From CAIXZV01 sp037446495 (GTDB lineage Bacteria; Chloroflexota; Limnocylindria; Limnocylindrales; CSP1-4): a stretch of 64,000 nt of DNA. A program made the translations under genes and the position numbers. The first letter of the stretch is position 1, and the number at the start of each line of letters is the position of its first letter. The notes beneath the pieces were generated by a model, which ran no database searches, was not told the DNA's origin, and saw only the letters and a list, made by a program, of their open reading frames with translations. Of the stretch, positions 33,193-43,722 are shown one piece after another. The stretch spans positions 28,251-92,250 of the forward strand of contig JBBIIL010000005.1 in the NCBI GenBank assembly GCA_037446495.1, in the 5' to 3' direction.

Positions 33193-34809
33193 TCAGCCGC
33201 GCGACACCCTCTTGCGGGCGAGGACCGTGGGCAGGCTGGCCGGCAGCGTGTACGGGTAGTCCCGGCTGAAGTGCAGGCCCCGGCTCTCATGCCGCGACAG
33301 CGCCGACCGGACGACCAGCTCGGACGTCGTCAGCAGGTTGCGCAGCTCGAGCAGGTCGCGGTTGACGCGGAACTTCGCGTAGTACTCGTCGGTCTCGTCG
33401 CGCAGCAGCCGGATCCGGTGCAGTGCGCGCTCGAGCCGCTTCGTGGTGCGCACGATGCCGACGTAGTTCCACATCGTCAGTCGCAGCTCGTCCCAGTTGT
33501 GCGAGATAACGACCTGCTCATCGGCATCCTCGACCTGGCTCTCGTCCCATGCCGGCAACGCCAGCGCGTCCGCGCCGTCCTCGGCACTGATCGCCGCCGC
33601 GGCGGTGCGCCCGATCACGACGCACTCGAGCAGCGAATTGCTGGCGAGTCGATTGGCTCCGTGGAGGCCCGTGTAGCCGGTCTCGCCGACCGCGTACAGG
33701 CCCGGCAGGTCCGTCCGCCCGTCGAGGTCGGTCACCACGCCGCCGCACGTGTAATGCGCCGCCGGCACGACCGGGATCGGCTGGTGCGCAATGTCGATCC
33801 CCAGCTCCAGGCAGCGCGTGTAGATCGTCGGGAAGTGTTCCCGCAGGAACGGCTCGCCGAGGTGCGTCGCGTTCAGGAACACGTTGTCGAGGCCCTGGCG
33901 CTTCATCTCGAAGTCGATCGCGCGGGCCACGATGTCGCGTGGCGCCAGTTCCATGCGCTCGTCGTGGCGGGCCATGAACCGCGTCCCGTCGGGCAGCTCG
34001 AGCGACGCCCCCTCGCCGCGCAGCGCCTCGGTGATCAGGAAACTCCGCTCGACCGGGTGGTAGAGGCAGGTCGGGTGGAACTGGATGAACTCCATGTTGG
34101 CGATCCGGCAGCCGGCCCGCCAGGCCATCGCGATCCCATCGCCGGTCGAGGTCTCGGGGTTCGTCGTGTAGCGGTACACCTTGCCGACCCCGCCGGTCGC
34201 CATCACCACGGCGGCAGCTGGCAGGGTCTCGACGCGGCCCGCGTCGATGTCCAGGGCGTACACGCCGTAGCAGCGGTCCGGCTCGTCGCGGCGGAGATGC
34301 CGCGACGTGACGAGGTCGACGGCCATCCACCGCTCGAGCATGGTGATCTGCGGGTGGGCGCGCGCCTTGGCGAGCAGCGCCTCGTGGATCGCTTCGCCGG
34401 TCGCGTCCGCCGCGTGCGCGATCCGGCGGACGGAGTGGCCGCCCTCGCGCGTGAGGTGGAGGCCGAGCGGCCCCGCCGGATTGGGGGTGAACGGCACGCC
34501 CTGCTCCAGCAGCCACTCGATCGCCGCTGCGCTGTGCTCCGCGATGAACCGGGCCGCGTGCTCGTCCACCAGGCCCGCCCCGGCAATCTGGGTGTCGTTG
34601 ACGTGGAGATCCACGCTGTCGTCGTCACCGAGCACGCCGACGATCCCGCCCTGGGCCTTGGGCGTGGCGCCCTCATCGAACCCCCGTTTCGCCAGCACCA
34701 CGACGGGGCGGCGGTCGGCGAGGTGGAGTGCGACGGTCAGGCCGGCGAGGCCGGCCCCGACGATGACGACGGGCAGCCCGTCGGACGGATCGGAGGGCAT
34801 GGGGTACAT
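33193..34809 (-). CDS. nadB: L-aspartate oxidase
   Basis: FAD enzyme oxidising aspartate to iminoaspartate, the substrate of NadA; 538 residues. VVIVGAGLAGLTVALHLA near residue 14 binds FAD. ATPKAQGGIVGVL, HTREGG-like LHLTREGGHSVRRI and HYTCGGVVTDLDGRTDLPGLYAVGE with GLHGANRLASNSLLE are typical of the succinate dehydrogenase/aspartate oxidase family. Lack of any Fe-S or membrane subunit nearby and the adjacent nadA/nadC decide for NadB. Transcription from TAAGAT, 6 nt before ATG 34809, would be leaderless. The alternative ATG three codons in lacks that spacing. Confidence 0.95.
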   Translation of the reverse strand: MYPMPSDPSDGLPVVIVGAGLAGLTVALHLADRRPVVVLAKRGFDEGATPKAQGGIVGVLGDDDSVDLHVNDTQIAGAGLVDEHAARFIAEHSAAAIEWLLEQGVPFTPNPAGPLGLHLTREGGHSVRRIAHAADATGEAIHEALLAKARAHPQITMLERWMAVDLVTSRHLRRDEPDRCYGVYALDIDAGRVETLPAAAVVMATGGVGKVYRYTTNPETSTGDGIAMAWRAGCRIANMEFIQFHPTCLYHPVERSFLITEALRGEGASLELPDGTRFMARHDERMELAPRDIVARAIDFEMKRQGLDNVFLNATHLGEPFLREHFPTIYTRCLELGIDIAHQPIPVVPAAHYTCGGVVTDLDGRTDLPGLYAVGETGYTGLHGANRLASNSLLECVVIGRTAAAAISAEDGADALALPAWDESQVEDADEQVVISHNWDELRLTMWNYVGIVRTTKRLERALHRIRLLRDETDEYYAKFRVNRDLLELRNLLTTSELVVRSALSRHESRGLHFSRDYPYTLPASLPTVLARKRVSRG

Positions 34810-34815
34810 CTTCTA

Positions 34816-34821
34816 ATCTTA
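34816..34821 (-). promoter_or_regulatory. -10 hexamer of nadB (TAAGAT)
   Basis: TAAGAT on the minus strand, 6 nt before the nadB ATG. The A/T-rich patch around it stands out in this region. Confidence 0.6.
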
Positions 34822-34857
34822 GGCCCGCCGGGGCGCGCCACGCACTCGCGCCCGATG

Positions 34858-36021
34858 TCAGCCCCGCAGCGGGTAGCGGCCGAGCTCCTGGGCGGCGTCG
34901 ACCATCGCCAGGATGTTCGCCGCGGGCACGTCGTCCATGATCGTGTGCACCGCCGCCACCATGTAGCCGCCGCCGGCGCCGAGCTCGCGGATCACGCGGG
35001 CCGTCTCGGCGCGCACCTCGGCCGGTGTCCCGTTGGGCAGCACGTGCTTGGTATCGATCGCGCCGCAGAACGTGACGCGCTCGCCGTAGCGGCGCTTGAG
35101 GCCTCGGAGGTCGGACATCCGCCCTGCAGAGGTCTGGACGGGATTAACGATGTCGACGCCGATCTCCACCAGGTCGTCGAGCAGGTCGAAGACGTCGCCG
35201 TCGGTGTGGAAGAACACCTTCGCCGGCGTCCGATCGCGGATGAACGCGATGTACGCGGCATGAATCGGCTTGAGCACCCGCCGGTACATCGACGGCGACA
35301 TCAGGAGCGACTCCTCGGAACCCAGGTCGTCGCCGATCTTGATGATGTCGACGTTCGGGCCCAGCTCGTCGAGGAAATGGCCCATGAGCCGTTGGCACAG
35401 GTCCGCGATCCGGCGCAGCAGTGCCTCCGCGAACTCGGGCTCTGCAGCCAGGTTCACGAGGAATGCCTCCATGCCCTGCATCGCGAACGCTCGCTCGAGC
35501 GGGAACAGGAGCCACGGCGTGGCCATGATCGCATAGCGGTCCTCGGCGGCCAGGGCCGCCGCAGCGGCCCGGACGTGCGCGACCCGCGACGGGTCGTCCA
35601 TGTCCGGCCACGGATAGCGCTCGATGGCGTCCAGGGTCTCGGCCTCGCGCATGGGATGCACGCCCGGGAACCAGTGGCCCTCGGAGATCTCGACCTGGCC
35701 GCTCCCCCAGTCGTCGACGAACGGGGCGTGCGGCGGCCGCTCCCGATTCCGCCGAAGCGTCGCCGCGGGGAACGCGTCGAGAACGGGGCGCACGTCGGTG
35801 CCGAGTCGCTCGAGAACGGCTTCGGTGGGCAGCGCCGTGCCCAGTTCGGGCCAGTCGTAGATGGAGGCTTCGCCCGGGTCCAGCCCGAGCATGCCGGCCA
35901 GCTCGCGGTACGGCCGCGCCTTGATCCCCGTCGCATTGCTGACGCCCACCACGATCGGCACCCGGTCGGGCTCCTCGTGGGCGAGGGTGGCGAGGACGCG
36001 TTCGCGAGGAGTCATCGGCAT
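34858..36021 (-). CDS. Uroporphyrinogen decarboxylase superfamily protein (not HemE)
   Basis: 387 residues with the URO-D/methyltransferase barrel. MTPRERVLATLAHEEPDRVPI is the standard start of the COG0407 group. ILMSPSMYRRVLKPIHAAYI-like text, KVFFHTDGDVFDLLDDLVEIGVDIVNPVQ and FCGAIDTKHVLPNGTPAEV follow the usual order. In corrinoid methyltransferases of this superfamily a zinc Cys follows the His of the H-x-C motif. Here HTDGD has none, so methyltransferase activity is uncertain. True HemE signatures at the N-terminus are also missing. The ATG has GGAG 9 nt upstream. A P450 gene follows 67 bp upstream of it in transcription order; a shared pathway is only suggested. Confidence 0.75.
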   Translation of the reverse strand: MPMTPRERVLATLAHEEPDRVPIVVGVSNATGIKARPYRELAGMLGLDPGEASIYDWPELGTALPTEAVLERLGTDVRPVLDAFPAATLRRNRERPPHAPFVDDWGSGQVEISEGHWFPGVHPMREAETLDAIERYPWPDMDDPSRVAHVRAAAAALAAEDRYAIMATPWLLFPLERAFAMQGMEAFLVNLAAEPEFAEALLRRIADLCQRLMGHFLDELGPNVDIIKIGDDLGSEESLLMSPSMYRRVLKPIHAAYIAFIRDRTPAKVFFHTDGDVFDLLDDLVEIGVDIVNPVQTSAGRMSDLRGLKRRYGERVTFCGAIDTKHVLPNGTPAEVRAETARVIRELGAGGGYMVAAVHTIMDDVPAANILAMVDAAQELGRYPLRG

Positions 36022-36088
36022 CTGGCTGGTCTCCGGGTCGGCATCAGGTTGCGCGAGCGGCCTGGGCTACGTCAGTGCCGCCAGCCCA

Positions 36089-37366
36089 TTATCGATCGCC
36101 GCGCCCTGCGAACACTGGGAGCGAGCACAGGCCGCGCAGCACGAAGGTCGGCTTCCACGCTGGCGTCGACACGAGCTCGAGGCGCGGCATCCGCCGCAGC
36201 ACGGCGTCGAACAGGATCCCCATCTCGAGCTTCGCCAGCGGCGCGCCCAGGCAGTAGTGGATGCCGGCCCCGAACGAGAGGTAGGGGTTCGGCCGCCGGT
36301 CGAGCACGAGCTCCTCCGACCGCTCCACGCCCTCGGGATCGCGGTTGGCTGAGGCGAACTGGAGGGCCAATTCTGCCCCCCGCTCGATCCGCACGCCGTA
36401 GAGCTCCACGTCGTCGAGCACCCAGCGCTCGAACATCGGCAGCGGCGTGTCGAACCGCAGGAGCTCCTCGAGGGCGGTCGGCACCAGCGACGGGTCGGCC
36501 CGGAGCGCCGCCAACGCGTCTGGATGGCGGAAGAGGGTCCACCAAGCGTTGCCGGTGCCATTCACGCTTGCCTCGTGGCCGGCGTTGAGGAGCAGCGCGC
36601 ATGTCCCGATCAGCTCGCCCTCGGTGAGCGTGTCGCCGGCATCGGCGACCTGCGCCAGAGCCGAGATCAGGTCGTCGCCCGGGTGGAGGCGCCGGTCGCG
36701 GGCGAGGTCCCGCAGGTAGCCGCTGAACGCGAGGCTGGCCGAGACGGCCTTGCGCTGGCTATCCTCGGGCGGGTTCAGCTCGTACATCAGGCAGATGTCG
36801 GCCGACCAGGGCCGGAGCAGGTGCCGGTCGCCCGCGGGGACGCCGAGCAGCTCCGCGATCACCGTGACCGGCAGCGGCTCAGCGACGTCCGCGATCAGAT
36901 CGAACTCGCCCGCCTCCAGCGCAGCGTCAACCAGCCGCCCGACGATCATCTCGATCCGCGGCCGCAGCCCCTCGACCGTCGCGGGCGTGAACGCCTTCGA
37001 CACGAGCCGCCGGAGGCGTGTGTGGTCCGGCGGCTCGCGGTCCAGCATCCCATCCTGAACCAGCCGCCAGAAGGGATCCTGCCACTCGGGCGGCTGGTCA
37101 CGACCGATCTCCGCGTGGCTGGCGACGTGGAGGTACGTGCGGCCCAGCCGCCGGTCTCGGAGCAGCGTGTTCACGTCGTGGAAGCGGGACACGATCCACT
37201 GGCCGGTGGCCGGGTTCCAGAGCAGCGGGTGGTCCGCGCGCATGCGCTCATACGCCGGGTACGGATTGGCGATGAACGAGGCGTCGTCGGGATCGAATCC
37301 GAGCGCCGCCGGCGTGGTGGCGTACGGATCGCTGGTCTCGCGCGCGGCGGGCGGCGGCGTTGCCAT
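36089..37366 (-). CDS. Cytochrome P450
   Basis: 425-residue soluble bacterial P450. The heme-thiolate motif FGAGIHYCLG has Cys372. The ExxR pair is Glu301-Arg304 (EELLR), and NRDPEGVERSEELVLDRRPNPYLSFG is typical of class I bacterial enzymes. The I-helix reads AGHEAS (262-267): the acid is present, but the usual Thr after it, which helps oxygen activation, is Ala266. That pattern occurs in P450s with altered chemistry. No ferredoxin or reductase gene is adjacent. The start at 37366 is supported by TAGCAT 6 nt upstream. Substrate unknown. Confidence 0.93.
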   Translation of the reverse strand: MATPPPAARETSDPYATTPAALGFDPDDASFIANPYPAYERMRADHPLLWNPATGQWIVSRFHDVNTLLRDRRLGRTYLHVASHAEIGRDQPPEWQDPFWRLVQDGMLDREPPDHTRLRRLVSKAFTPATVEGLRPRIEMIVGRLVDAALEAGEFDLIADVAEPLPVTVIAELLGVPAGDRHLLRPWSADICLMYELNPPEDSQRKAVSASLAFSGYLRDLARDRRLHPGDDLISALAQVADAGDTLTEGELIGTCALLLNAGHEASVNGTGNAWWTLFRHPDALAALRADPSLVPTALEELLRFDTPLPMFERWVLDDVELYGVRIERGAELALQFASANRDPEGVERSEELVLDRRPNPYLSFGAGIHYCLGAPLAKLEMGILFDAVLRRMPRLELVSTPAWKPTFVLRGLCSLPVFAGRGDR

Positions 37367-37372
37367 GGCCGG

Positions 37373-37378
37373 ATGCTA
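37373..37378 (-). promoter_or_regulatory. -10 hexamer of the P450 gene (TAGCAT)
   Basis: TAGCAT on the minus strand, 6 nt before the ATG; it lies 32 bp after the importer operon stop, giving the P450 gene its own transcript. Confidence 0.55.
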
Positions 37379-37410
37379 ATCGAAACGGGCGGGGGCGTCC
37401 CGGCGGCCGG

Positions 37411-38499
37411 TCAGGTCGCCGCTTCGCGCTCGTACGGCTGGCCGTCGGCTGCTGGGGGGATGCTCCGCCCCACCACGCCTGCCAGGACCACGATGGTGAG
37501 GATGTAGGGCAGCGCGTCCCACAGCTGGGCCGGCACGGCCGTCATGACCCCGCCGAGATCCCCGCTCGGCGGGGCGATCTTGATGAGCTGGCTGATCTCG
37601 AGGAAGACCGCGAACAGCAGCGCCGACAGGAAGCCGCCGATCGGCGTCCAGCGGCCCATGATCATCGCGGCGAGCGCGATGAACCCGCGGCCGATGGTCA
37701 TGCCGATCTGGAACGAGTTGGTCGCCTCCATGCTGAGGAACGCACCGGCCAGGCCCGCGAACACGCCGGCGATCATGACGTTCTGGTAGCGCAGCCGGAT
37801 GACGTCGATGCCCACCGTCTCCGCGGCCCTCGGGTGCTCGCCGACAGCCCTCGTGCGAAGGCCCCAGCGGGAGCGGAAGAGCCAGATCTGGAGACCGATG
37901 ACCAGGAACACCGTGGACATGGCGATCGGGCCCTGGTTGAGGAACATGGCGATCAGCCAGCCCACCACGGGGAGCTGCGTCAACGCGTCCGGCGGCTGGA
38001 ACGCCGCGAACTCGCCGGCGCCCACGGGCGATGACTTCGAGATCAACTGGTCGAGGTAGCCGGTGACGCCGGCCGCCGCGATGTTGATGATCGTCCCGCT
38101 GATGATCTGGTCGGCGCGGAGCGAGATCGACATCCAGGCGTGCACGCCCGAGATGAGGACCGCGACCAGGACGGCCGCGGCCAGCGCGATCAGGAGCGGC
38201 ATCGTGATCCCGAAGATGTCCGACCCGGTCGGGTTGCCGAACAACGGGTTCACGGCGATCCCCACCACCCAGGCGGTGAACGCGGACGCGAGCATCGTGC
38301 CCTCGATGCCGATGTTGACGACACCCGACCGCTCGCAGATGACGCCGGTCATGGCCGCCAGGGCGAGCGGCGTGGCCTGCAGCATGATCGTGGCAGCGTT
38401 GCCCGGCAGGATCGCGACGAGGTAGCCGACGAGCTGGAAGGCGAGGCCCAGGATCGGGATGCTGTAGAGGCCGTTGATCAGCCAGGTGATGTCCATCAA
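37411..38499 (-). CDS. Nucleoside ABC importer, permease 2 (YufQ/BmpA-type)
   Basis: 362-residue polytopic membrane protein with eight to ten hydrophobic segments, of the branched-chain/ribose permease superfamily. MMDITWLINGLYSIPILGLAFQLVGYLVAILPGNAATIMLQATPLALAAMTGVICERSGVVNIGIEG is the marker stretch of the COG1079 subgroup used for purine nucleosides. Its start overlaps the stop of permease 1 by 4 bp. It is the last gene of binding protein, ATPase, permease 1, permease 2. Confidence 0.88.
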   Translation of the reverse strand: MMDITWLINGLYSIPILGLAFQLVGYLVAILPGNAATIMLQATPLALAAMTGVICERSGVVNIGIEGTMLASAFTAWVVGIAVNPLFGNPTGSDIFGITMPLLIALAAAVLVAVLISGVHAWMSISLRADQIISGTIINIAAAGVTGYLDQLISKSSPVGAGEFAAFQPPDALTQLPVVGWLIAMFLNQGPIAMSTVFLVIGLQIWLFRSRWGLRTRAVGEHPRAAETVGIDVIRLRYQNVMIAGVFAGLAGAFLSMEATNSFQIGMTIGRGFIALAAMIMGRWTPIGGFLSALLFAVFLEISQLIKIAPPSGDLGGVMTAVPAQLWDALPYILTIVVLAGVVGRSIPPAADGQPYEREAAT

Positions 38500-39667
38500 G
38501 GCACCGAGTCCCCGACCGACGCCACGGCCGACTCGGTGTGGCGCTCGCCACGCGGATCGGCATGGAGCAGCCGCCGGATGACGGGGCTGGCGACCAGCGC
38601 AAACAGGATCATCGCCTGGATGACGTCGACGAGTTCAGCCGGGATCTCGGCCTTGATCTGCATCAGGCCGGCCCCGGCCCGCATCGCACCGAACAGCAGC
38701 GCCGACGGCATGATCAGGATCGGGTTCGAGCGAGCGAGCAGCGCCACCGCGATCGAGTCGAAGCCAACGGTGGTGCCGAAGCTGGACGTCATGGAATGCG
38801 TGACGCCGAGCAGCACGCAGCACCCGGCCAGACCGGCCAGCATGCCGCTGAAGGTCATGGTCGCGACGATGATCAGGCGCGGCCGCATGCCCGCGTAGCG
38901 CGAGGCGTCCGAATTCGCCCCTGTGGCCCGGACCTCGAAGCCCCAGGTTGTCCGGAACAGGATCCACCAGACGACGATCGCTGCGATGACCGCGAGCAGG
39001 ATCCCCAGATGGCCGTTGGGCGGCAGGATGATCGGCCAGGCCGCGTTCCCCACGTCGTAGGTGATGGCCTGGGGCGATTGGGGAACCTTGAGTGGACCGC
39101 TCACCAGCGCCGCCAGCAGCTGGATCGCGATGTAGTTCATCATGATCGTGCTGACGACCTCGTGCGCCCCGGAGAACGCCTTCAGGAACCCCGGCACGAA
39201 GCCCCACGCAGCCCCGAGCGCCATTCCGGCGAGCGTGGCGCACACGATGGCCACCGGCGCCGGCGCCGCTGCGAGCCAGACCCCGACGGTGACGGCGCCG
39301 AGCGCGCCGAGCAAGAACTGGCCCTGCACGCCGATGTTGAACAGGCCTGCTTTGAAGCCGAAGCCGACCGCCAGCCCTCCGAACACCAGCGGCGCGGTGT
39401 TCACCATGGTTCCCACGATCGCGTGGAAATCCCCGGCGAGCCACTCGTGGGGGGTGCCGATGGCGCCCTGGATCATGGCCTGGTACGCGGTCACCCACAG
39501 CCAGGGATCGAACGCCTTGCCCGGGATCAGCGGCTCGGAGAGCAGGATGACCGCCGCGCCGAGCACGACCGAGCCCACGATCACGGCCAGCGGCACCGCC
39601 ACCACCGACCAGAGCCGGGCTGCCGTGCTCACCCTGTCGCGGGTCTCGGCCGTCGGCGTCCCCGCGC

Positions 39668-39671
<4 letters not shown>
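38496..39671 (-). CDS. Nucleoside ABC importer, permease 1 (YufP-type)
   Basis: 391 residues with about ten membrane segments. LVFGGLAVGFGFKAGLFNIGVQGQFLLGALG is the COG4603 permease signature, and GAHEVVSTIMMNYIAIQLL is the cytoplasmic coupling region. A 20-residue N-terminal cytosolic tail precedes the first segment (LWSVVAVPLAVIVGSVVLGAAVILL). It overlaps the ATPase gene stop by 4 bp on one side and permease 2 on the other. It pairs with permease 2 as the transmembrane core of the importer. Confidence 0.88.
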
Positions 39672-41239
<1,568 letters not shown>

Positions 41240-41273
41240 GCCATCAAGCTCCGGTGGGCGTGGGCCGAATGTG

Positions 41274-41308
41274 GACGACGGGCCGGCCGAGGTGGCCGGC
41301 CCGTCGTC
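41274..41308 (-). terminator. Strong hairpin between binding-protein and ATPase genes
   Basis: Perfect 15-bp stem (GACGACGGGCCGGCC with GGCCGGCCCGTCGTC) and a 5-nt loop. There is no T-run, so it may act as a partial terminator or as a block to 3' exonucleases. Either would leave more binding-protein mRNA than transporter mRNA, the usual stoichiometry. Confidence 0.7.
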
Positions 41309-41328
41309 GCGTGATCGCGGCTAGCGGC

Positions 41329-42585
41329 TCAGGGGAGCGGCGCCTTGGGGTTGCCGCACGCCGACCCAGCCGGGCAGGTCTGCAGTGTCCCGGCCTTCAT
41401 CGCGGCCAGGGCCGTGCTGAGCGCCTGGGTGACCTCGGGGCCGAACATGCTGGCCTTGTCGTGGAAGTCCGACGCGCCGATGCCGTCGTTGGCGGCGTTG
41501 TTGAGCACGTCGCCCGCCTGCAGGGTGCCGGCGGCGATCTCCTGGATGGCCTGGCTCGTGGCCGACTCGACGTGCTTCTCGGCGCTGGTGATGATGCAGC
41601 CGTACGTCGGGTCGTTGGCGGCGTTGAGCGAGGTCCACTGGTCGACGTCGACGCCGATGCCGTAGATCCCGGCCTTGCAGGCGGCCTCGAGGACGCCGTT
41701 GCCGGTCTTGCCGGCGACCTGGAACAGGACGTCGGGCTTGTTCGTGCTGATGAACGTGCTCGCGAACGCCTTGCCGCCGGCCGGGTCGTTGAACGCGGCT
41801 GCGGAGAAGTCGTTGGTCACATAGGCGGCCTTGACCGTGATGGTCGACTTGACCGACTTGGCGCCCATGTCGTAGCCCTGGATGTACCGGACGCACGGGG
41901 CGCAGAGGGTCGTGCCGCCGATGGCGCCGATGACATTGTTCTTCGAGGCGTAGGCGGCCACGATGCCGGCAAGGTAGCCCGCCTGGTCCTCGGCGAAGTA
42001 CAGCGACGTGTAGTTCGGCAGCACGGTCTTCGCGTCACCCTTGCAGGCGAAGGTCGGATCGGGCTTGCCCGTGGGGTCCACGCAGACCGGCGACTGGTCG
42101 ACGCCAACGAAGTGGATCTTCGGGTTCGCCTTGGCCGCCGCCACCGTGTCGTTCGTGAGGTTGAAGCCCACGGTCACGATGACGTCGTAGTTCTGGTCCA
42201 CGAACTGCTTGATGTCGGCCGCGTACTCCGAGGCGTCCTTGGGGACGATCGACTGCGGGGCCGCCGAACCGATCGCCGCGGCGCCGTCCTGAGCGCCCTT
42301 GAACGTGTACTCGTTGTAGCCCTTGTCGTTGAGGGTGCCGATGTCGGTCACCACGCCGATCTTCAGGTTCGCCTGGACGGCCGAGGCGGACGGGGCGGCG
42401 GCCGAGGCTGAGGGCGCCGCTGATGCCGAGGCCGACGCCGCCGGGGCGGCCGATGACGGCGCTGCCGTGGGTGCGGCCGACGATGGGGCCGCTGTCGGGC
42501 TCGGCGTGGCGGACGACCCGCTGCACGCGGAGATGATGATGGCTGTCGTCGCGCCGAGCGCAACCAGCCGCTTCGAGAACTGCAA
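41329..42585 (-). CDS. BMP-family nucleoside-binding lipoprotein
   Basis: 418-residue extracytoplasmic binding protein for purine nucleosides. A TTG start at 42585 is chosen: GGAGGAG lies 6 nt upstream, whereas the ATG at 42600 lies 5' of that ribosome site. The signal sequence has the lipobox ISAC with Cys21. An Ala/Ser/Pro linker of about 55 residues follows. The binding domain begins LKIGVVTDIGTLNDKGYNEYTFKG. The family signatures KIHFVGVDQS, FAEDQAGYLAGIVAAYASK, NVIGAIGG and GIYGIGVDVDQW follow. It is the first gene of the importer operon and is divergent from a nucleoside phosphorylase gene, which supports a nucleoside substrate. Confidence 0.93.
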   Translation of the reverse strand: MQFSKRLVALGATTAIIISACSGSSATPSPTAAPSSAAPTAAPSSAAPAASASASAAPSASAAAPSASAVQANLKIGVVTDIGTLNDKGYNEYTFKGAQDGAAAIGSAAPQSIVPKDASEYAADIKQFVDQNYDVIVTVGFNLTNDTVAAAKANPKIHFVGVDQSPVCVDPTGKPDPTFACKGDAKTVLPNYTSLYFAEDQAGYLAGIVAAYASKNNVIGAIGGTTLCAPCVRYIQGYDMGAKSVKSTITVKAAYVTNDFSAAAFNDPAGGKAFASTFISTNKPDVLFQVAGKTGNGVLEAACKAGIYGIGVDVDQWTSLNAANDPTYGCIITSAEKHVESATSQAIQEIAAGTLQAGDVLNNAANDGIGASDFHDKASMFGPEVTQALSTALAAMKAGTLQTCPAGSACGNPKAPLP

Positions 42586-42933
42586 CGCACACTCCTCCAT
42601 AGATCCCGGGCACCCCTCGGCTGCGGGGCCGGGCCAGCGGCTAATGTACGCGAGAATTCGCCGCGGCGGCGATCGAATCTGGTGAACGACGTGGCGGCCC
42701 TCGCCCTGCCGGGGCGCGTCGCCGTCTGGAGGCTGCACAACCGACGGCGCTTCTAACCGCGGCCATGGGCGTGGTGATGGACCGCTGCACCCTGATCGAG
42801 CACGGGCGCCTGCCTGGCGGTCGGCGCTGGTGAGTCGGGTCGGGCCCGCGTCGACCCGCCGCCTGCATACTGGTCCACGCGTTGATCCAGACAGGTCGGG
42901 GCAGTCTCGGCCGCCGAGCCACAAGGAGGTCTG
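42586..42933. promoter_or_regulatory. Divergent control region, importer operon and phosphorylase
   Basis: 348 bp without a gene. On the minus strand TACATT (42643-42648) is a good -10 for the importer, giving a leader of about 50 nt with GGAGGAG. A near-palindrome GAATTCGCCGC/GGCGGCGATCGAATC lies just upstream (42655-42681) and could bind a nucleoside-responsive regulator. On the plus side CATACT near 42867 is a possible -10 for the phosphorylase, whose ATG is preceded by AAGGAGG. Confidence 0.5.
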
Positions 42934-43707
42934 ATGCCCATCCACATCGCCGCCGACCCCGGCGACTTCGCCCCGGTCGTGCTCCTTCCGGGCGACCCCC
43001 AGCGCTCCACCCGCATCGCCGCCCGGTTCGACGGCGGCCTCGAGCGCACGCGGCTGGTCTCGGAGCGCCGCGGCCTGCTGGGGTACACGGGGACGTTCCA
43101 CGACGTCCCCGTGTCCGTTCAGACGACCATGATGGGCACGCCCACCACCTCGATCGTGGTCGAGGAGCTCCTCATGCTGGGCGTGACCACGTTCATCCGC
43201 GTGGGCACGACGGGCGGGTTCGGGCGACTGGGCATCGGCGACGCGGTCGTGGCCCTGGCCGCCGCACCCTCGACCGGGATGGGTGCCGTCCTGGGCATGG
43301 GCGAGCCGTCCGCCCCGACCGCTGACTACGAGGTGGTCCGCGCATTGGTCGACGCGGCCCGCGGCCAGGGCCTCGTGACCCACGTCGGGCCGATCGTGAC
43401 CTCCGACGTGTTCTACGACCCGAACCCGGCGGGCGCCGTGCGCTGGGGGCGCCGCGGCTATCTGGGCGTGGAGATGGAGAGCGCCGCGCTGTTCCTCATC
43501 GCGATGCGGGAGCGCGCGAAGGGGCGCCCGGTCCGTGCCGGCGCGATCCTCACGGTCTCGGACGTGATCGCGGACCCTGACGACCCGTCTGCCCGCCGAG
43601 TCGAAGGCGAGGCGTGGTTCCGGCCGCCCGAGGAGGAGGTCGTGCGGCGCGTCGACCTCACGATCGAGGCAGCGCTCAAGGCGGCCGCCGCCCTGGGGCG
43701 GGGTTGA
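42934..43707 (+). CDS. Purine nucleoside / uridine phosphorylase family
   Basis: 257-residue enzyme cleaving nucleosides with phosphate into base and (deoxy)ribose 1-phosphate. HIAADPGDFAPVVLLPGDPQRS opens the protein and binds phosphate with the conserved GDP. FIRVGTTGGFGRLGIGDAVV, ADYEVVRALVDAA and YLGVEMESAALFLIA (the Glu that holds the ribose) are family marks of the NP-I hexameric group. AAGGAGG 5 nt before the ATG is a strong ribosome site. The divergent neighbour imports nucleosides, so import and phosphorolysis form one salvage unit. Purine or pyrimidine preference is not clear. Confidence 0.88.
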   Translation: MPIHIAADPGDFAPVVLLPGDPQRSTRIAARFDGGLERTRLVSERRGLLGYTGTFHDVPVSVQTTMMGTPTTSIVVEELLMLGVTTFIRVGTTGGFGRLGIGDAVVALAAAPSTGMGAVLGMGEPSAPTADYEVVRALVDAARGQGLVTHVGPIVTSDVFYDPNPAGAVRWGRRGYLGVEMESAALFLIAMRERAKGRPVRAGAILTVSDVIADPDDPSARRVEGEAWFRPPEEEVVRRVDLTIEAALKAAAALGRG

Positions 43708-43722
43708 GCCCGAGGCGCCGCG

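Noticed and set aside
34858..36021. hemE (uroporphyrinogen decarboxylase of heme synthesis)
   Set aside because: The N-terminal HemE signatures are missing and no heme pathway gene is nearby.
33271..36588. A plus-strand open frame of about 1100 codons opposite nadB and the URO-D protein gene
   Set aside because: Antisense shadow of conserved genes; no recognisable protein features.
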